Part shown: one piece after another, positions 61,635 to 64,000 of the stretch
Layout of the letters: every line of letters starts with the position of its first letter
How positions within the stretch are numbered: the stretch's first letter is position 1
Source: Rhodobacter sp.
GTDB lineage: Bacteria; Pseudomonadota; Alphaproteobacteria; Rhodobacterales; Rhodobacteraceae
Length of the DNA stretch: 64,000 bases
NCBI GenBank assembly: GCA_020637555.1
Contig: JACKKF010000005.1
Coordinates: 124,001-188,000, forward strand
Reading direction: 5' to 3'
Made by a program: the position numbers and the translations under genes
The notes under the pieces: model-generated
Seen by the model: only the letters and a program-made list of their open reading frames with translations
What the model was told of the DNA's origin: nothing
Databases searched by the model: none

Positions 61635-61800
61635 AGGCGGGTTCTGCTCTTCGCGTGGACGGCACTTTTCCAGTGGCCGATAAGCATTTCCGAGGGAGCT
61701 GGCTCTGCCAGGGTCCTGGCCCTGGTATCTGGCGCCCACCTGATTCGTCAGGCTCTCGGGAAAATCAGCCCGAAACGGTCGCTGCGGGCCCGCCGCCCAT
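61635..61800 (+). ncRNA. ssrS: Structured small RNA, probable 6S RNA
   Basis: No protein gene fits the 315-bp gap 61551-61865, but the plus strand folds into a long hairpin of about 160 nt. The outer stem pairs GGCGGG (61636-61641) with CCCGCC (61789-61794); further in GGCCG pairs with CGGTC; a large asymmetric bubble follows; then CCGAGGG pairs with CTCTCGG. The apex has CCAGGG/CCCTGG and CCTGA-TTCG-TCAGG hairpins. Size, promoter and central bubble fit 6S RNA, which mimics an open promoter and binds sigma-70 RNA polymerase. The identity was not checked against a covariance model. Confidence 0.6.
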
Positions 61801-61865
61801 CCCCCGTGTTCCCATCCCTCGTATTCCCAGGCCTCGTGCCCCGATCTCCCGGGCGGATGCCGCGA

Positions 61866-62210
61866 TCACCGCCCGGCGACAACCCGCACGCGCGCGGGCC
61901 GGCGCGTGGCAACCGGCGCGCGATGGCCGCCCCTGGGGCCTTTGTCCTCGGGTTCGGCCATGCGCATGATGGTGATGGCGAACTGCACCCCGGCGAACAC
62001 CAGCCCGTTGAAGAAGAAGAGCAGGAAGGCCGCGATGAAACCGCCCTGGGTGGACATCATCAGGCTGCGCAGATGCGCCACGTCAAAGCCCAGCAACAAC
62101 CCCACGAACACCGCAGACAGTGCAAAGCCGATGGCGATCTGTCGGATATACAGCCGCACCAGTCTGGGCAGGCGCGGGTCCTGGTCGGGGTTGGGCAGGG
62201 TTGCAGACAT
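61866..62210 (-). CDS. Small membrane protein
   Basis: A 114-residue protein with two membrane helices (QIAIGFALSAVFVGLLLGF and GGFIAAFLLFFFNGLVFAGVQFAI), a short N-terminal cytosolic part and a strongly basic C-terminal tail (GGHRAPVATRRPARVRVVAGR). I do not recognise a family, although similar proteins with the LRSLMMSTQGGFIAAFLLFFFNG core seem common in Rhodobacteraceae. Upstream GGAGGTTCCC is well placed for the ATG at 62210. Function unknown. Confidence 0.75.
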   Translation of the reverse strand: MSATLPNPDQDPRLPRLVRLYIRQIAIGFALSAVFVGLLLGFDVAHLRSLMMSTQGGFIAAFLLFFFNGLVFAGVQFAITIMRMAEPEDKGPRGGHRAPVATRRPARVRVVAGR

Positions 62211-62279
62211 GGGAACCTCCGGCTGTCGGGACCAGAATAGGCCATCGCGGCAGGATTGCCACCGTCATGCTGTCGCAGG

Positions 62280-63062
62280 TCAGAGATCGCGAAAGATGTT
62301 GTCGGTTTCCTCGAACACGATGCGCTCGTTCTCGATCGTGCCCTCGGTCAGGTCGCGGAATTCCACCCGGCCGTCGGCATAGCCGATCACCACGGCGTCG
62401 CAGATGTCGATGAACAGCCCGTTTTCCACCACCCCCGGCACCTGGTTCAGCGCCAGCGACAATTGCCGCGGATTGCCGATCCGCCCAAGGCTCAGATCGA
62501 GAATGTGGTTCCCCTCGTCGGTGACAAAGGGCCGCTCGCCATTCATCCTGAGGGTCGCGTTGGTCCCCATGACATCCATCGCGTTCAGCAATTCCTCGAT
62601 CAGCATCCGGCTGGCCTGCCAGCCGAAAGGGATCACCTCGACCGGCAGCGGGAAGTGGCCCAGCGTCTTCACCTCCTTCGAGGCGTCGGTGATGACCACC
62701 ATCCGGTCCGAGGCCGTGGCGACGATCTTTTCCATCAGCAGCGCCCCGCCGCCGCCCTTGATCAGCGTGAGATCCGTATCGAATTCGTCGGTGCCGTCGA
62801 TCGTCAGATCCAGCCAGCCGGCCTCGTCCAGTGGCAGGATCTTCAGCCCCACCTCGCGCCCCAGCTCGGCCGTCCGGCGCGAGGTGGCGACGCAGGTCAG
62901 CCGCAGGTTTTCCTCGCGCACCCGTTCGGCCAGCGCGCGCACCATCCAGGCGGCGGTCGATCCGGTTCCCAGGCCCAGCTTCATGCCGTCCTCGACCAGG
63001 TCGACGGCCCGGCGGGCGGCGGCGAATTTGGCGCGGTCGATGGGGGTGAGTTGCAGGACCAT
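62280..63062 (-). CDS. rpiA: Ribose-5-phosphate isomerase A
   Basis: A 260-residue enzyme that interconverts ribose 5-phosphate and ribulose 5-phosphate in the pentose phosphate pathway. LGLGTGSTAAWMV, TIDGTDEFD, LIKGGGGALLMEKIVA and the terminal domain are complete. The start at 63062 gives the normal N-terminus; an extended upstream frame is not supported. Confidence 0.95.
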   Translation of the reverse strand: MVLQLTPIDRAKFAAARRAVDLVEDGMKLGLGTGSTAAWMVRALAERVREENLRLTCVATSRRTAELGREVGLKILPLDEAGWLDLTIDGTDEFDTDLTLIKGGGGALLMEKIVATASDRMVVITDASKEVKTLGHFPLPVEVIPFGWQASRMLIEELLNAMDVMGTNATLRMNGERPFVTDEGNHILDLSLGRIGNPRQLSLALNQVPGVVENGLFIDICDAVVIGYADGRVEFRDLTEGTIENERIVFEETDNIFRDL

Positions 63063-63213
63063 GGCGCGGCTCCGGGGTGTGGGGATGGCACGGTTATAAC
63101 AGGTCCGCGCGCGTCTCCTAGGGGCGGGATGGAATTTCTGCGGCACGGGCGATTGACTTGCCCGGCGCGGGTCCCGAAGGTTGCGGTGCGTCCCCCGTTG
63201 CAACCGGACCCCC

Positions 63214-64000
63214 ATGGCCCGCACCTATGCCGAGATCCAGGCCCTAAAGCCGACCACGCCCGAACAGGACCTGATCGCCGCCTGCAAAGAAGGGCAGTTT
63301 TGCACCTTGGGTGACGGCACCCGGCCCGATGGCCCCGATCCCGCGCGCCTGATCCGGGCCGAGATCCTTCGCTACCTGATCCTCGGCGGGTGCGACGACT
63401 GCCGGGTGCACGAGTGGGGGGTGCAGTTGGTCGGAGCCTATGTCGCGGGGCAGCTGGACCTATCCTTTGCGACGGCGAAGGGCATCACGGCGATGGAGAG
63501 TTGCCACTTTACTCAGCCCATTGTGGCGATGCAGACCCGGGTCGAGATGCTTGCGTTGAACGATAGCCTGTTCCCCGGCCTGAACGCGCAGGGGATGAAC
63601 AGCGCAGGTCCCATAGTCCTGCGTGGCGTTGCCGTGTATGGCGAGGTGAGTCTTTCTGGTGCCCGGATCGGTGGGCAACTGTCCTGCACCGGCGCCCGGT
63701 TCAGCAACGCGGCGGGCATGGCCCTGAACGCACAGGGCGTGAATGTGACTGCCGATGTGTTTCTACGGGATGTCGGGGCAGACGGAGAGGTGAGCCTTTA
63801 TGGCGCCCGGATTGGCGGACAACTGTCTTGCACCGGCGCCCGGTTAATCAATGCAAATGGCGATGCCCTGAATGCGCGGCGGTTGCGTGTGACCGAGGGT
63901 CTGTTTTGGCGTCAGGTCACAGTGACTGAGGGATCCGTGGACCTGGCATCGGCCCAGATCGGGGATCTGGTGGACGACCTGTCCTCATGGCCCGAAGCCG
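63214..64000 (+). CDS. Beta-solenoid-like repeat protein, cut by the window edge
   Basis: The visible 262 codons begin MARTYAEIQALKPTTPEQDLIAACKEG and show an N-terminal helical part with cysteines (GGCDDCRVHEWG), then a repeating beta pattern: VSLSGARIGGQLSCTGARF, then after 48 residues VSLYGARIGGQLSCTGARL, with related weaker units before and after. This is like pentapeptide-type or right-handed solenoid proteins annotated as membrane-associated oxidoreductases or hypothetical; no catalytic motif is seen. GC content looks lower than in neighbours. The right end and stop are outside. The ATG lacks a clear ribosome site. Confidence 0.7.
   Translation, partial: MARTYAEIQALKPTTPEQDLIAACKEGQFCTLGDGTRPDGPDPARLIRAEILRYLILGGCDDCRVHEWGVQLVGAYVAGQLDLSFATAKGITAMESCHFTQPIVAMQTRVEMLALNDSLFPGLNAQGMNSAGPIVLRGVAVYGEVSLSGARIGGQLSCTGARFSNAAGMALNAQGVNVTADVFLRDVGADGEVSLYGARIGGQLSCTGARLINANGDALNARRLRVTEGLFWRQVTVTEGSVDLASAQIGDLVDDLSSWPEA

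Noticed and set aside
61586..61969. Plus-strand open frame of 127 codons in the 6S-like region
   Set aside because: Translation is low-complexity proline/arginine, it runs into the opposite gene, has no ribosome site, and the promoter and fold fit an RNA gene better.

Overview
The window is chromosomal DNA of a GC-rich alphaproteobacterium, most likely a member of the Rhodobacteraceae/Paracoccaceae. The clues are GcrA, DUF4167, MmcB and DUF2125 proteins, a Rhodobacter-type cytochrome c2, a RibB with a decayed GTP cyclohydrolase half, YbjN and RpoH, and typical alphaproteobacterial housekeeping synteny. Genes are packed tightly, with many 4-nt ATGA stop/start overlaps, and almost every base is accounted for. 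The two ends cut through genes: a tyrosine recombinase on the left and a repeat protein on the right.

Layout. 1-4.4 kb: 5' end of an integrase, an acyl-CoA ligase, acetoacetyl-CoA synthetase, tRNA-Leu(TAA). 4.4-6.1 kb: DUF4336 and CPBP protease genes. 6.1-12.9 kb: a TetR gene divergent from a five-gene catabolic operon (BKACE/DUF849, carboxyltransferase, biotin carboxylase/BCCP, GST, isovaleryl-type acyl-CoA dehydrogenase), with a sharp palindromic operator between them. 12.9-24.6 kb: housekeeping genes on the minus strand (mpg, yjbQ, rpoD, dnaG, DUF4167, prmC-prfA, nlpD-like, pcm, surE). 24.7-29.6 kb: a secreted protein, a beta-hydroxyacid dehydrogenase, an ornithine cyclodeaminase homologue, a cysteine-rich MarR regulator, rpoH, a VanZ-like protein. 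29.6-37.3 kb: a seven-gene minus-strand operon for aerobic CoA-dependent anthranilate (2-aminobenzoate) or similar aromatic acid degradation. 37.4-42.8 kb: DUF2125, a ChaC-like cyclotransferase, and a two-gene MotA/MotB-like motor whose second subunit has seven 32-residue repeats. 42.9-45.1 kb: nusB-ribH-ribB. 45.3-53.2 kb: a candidate membrane terpene cyclase (Pyr4-like), a P1B metal ATPase, an LprI-like protein, a KefB-like antiporter, LysR/SbtA-like bicarbonate transporter pair, YbjN. 53.3-58.7 kb: LysR, proC, a tRNA-binding protein, a D-2-hydroxyacid dehydrogenase, gcrA, an ABC-2 permease, cytochrome c2. 58.8-64 kb: NCS1 transporter/GntR pair, mmcB, a probable 6S RNA with its own promoter, a small membrane protein, rpiA and the start of a repeat protein.

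How the parts fit. Two catabolic blocks feed acyl-CoA metabolism: the carboxylase/BKACE operon could release acetoacetate, which the nearby acetoacetyl-CoA synthetase could reactivate, and the anthranilate-type operon degrades an aromatic acid as its CoA thioester. The housekeeping genes cover transcription (rpoD, rpoH, nusB, gcrA, possible 6S RNA), replication (dnaG), translation termination (prfA/prmC) and riboflavin synthesis. The rpoD/dnaG gap has five GANTC sites, which suggests control by CcrM methylation and GcrA. A 22-bp intergenic motif paired with GC-rich hairpins occurs four times. No CRISPR array, rRNA operon, insertion sequence or recognised anti-phage system was found.
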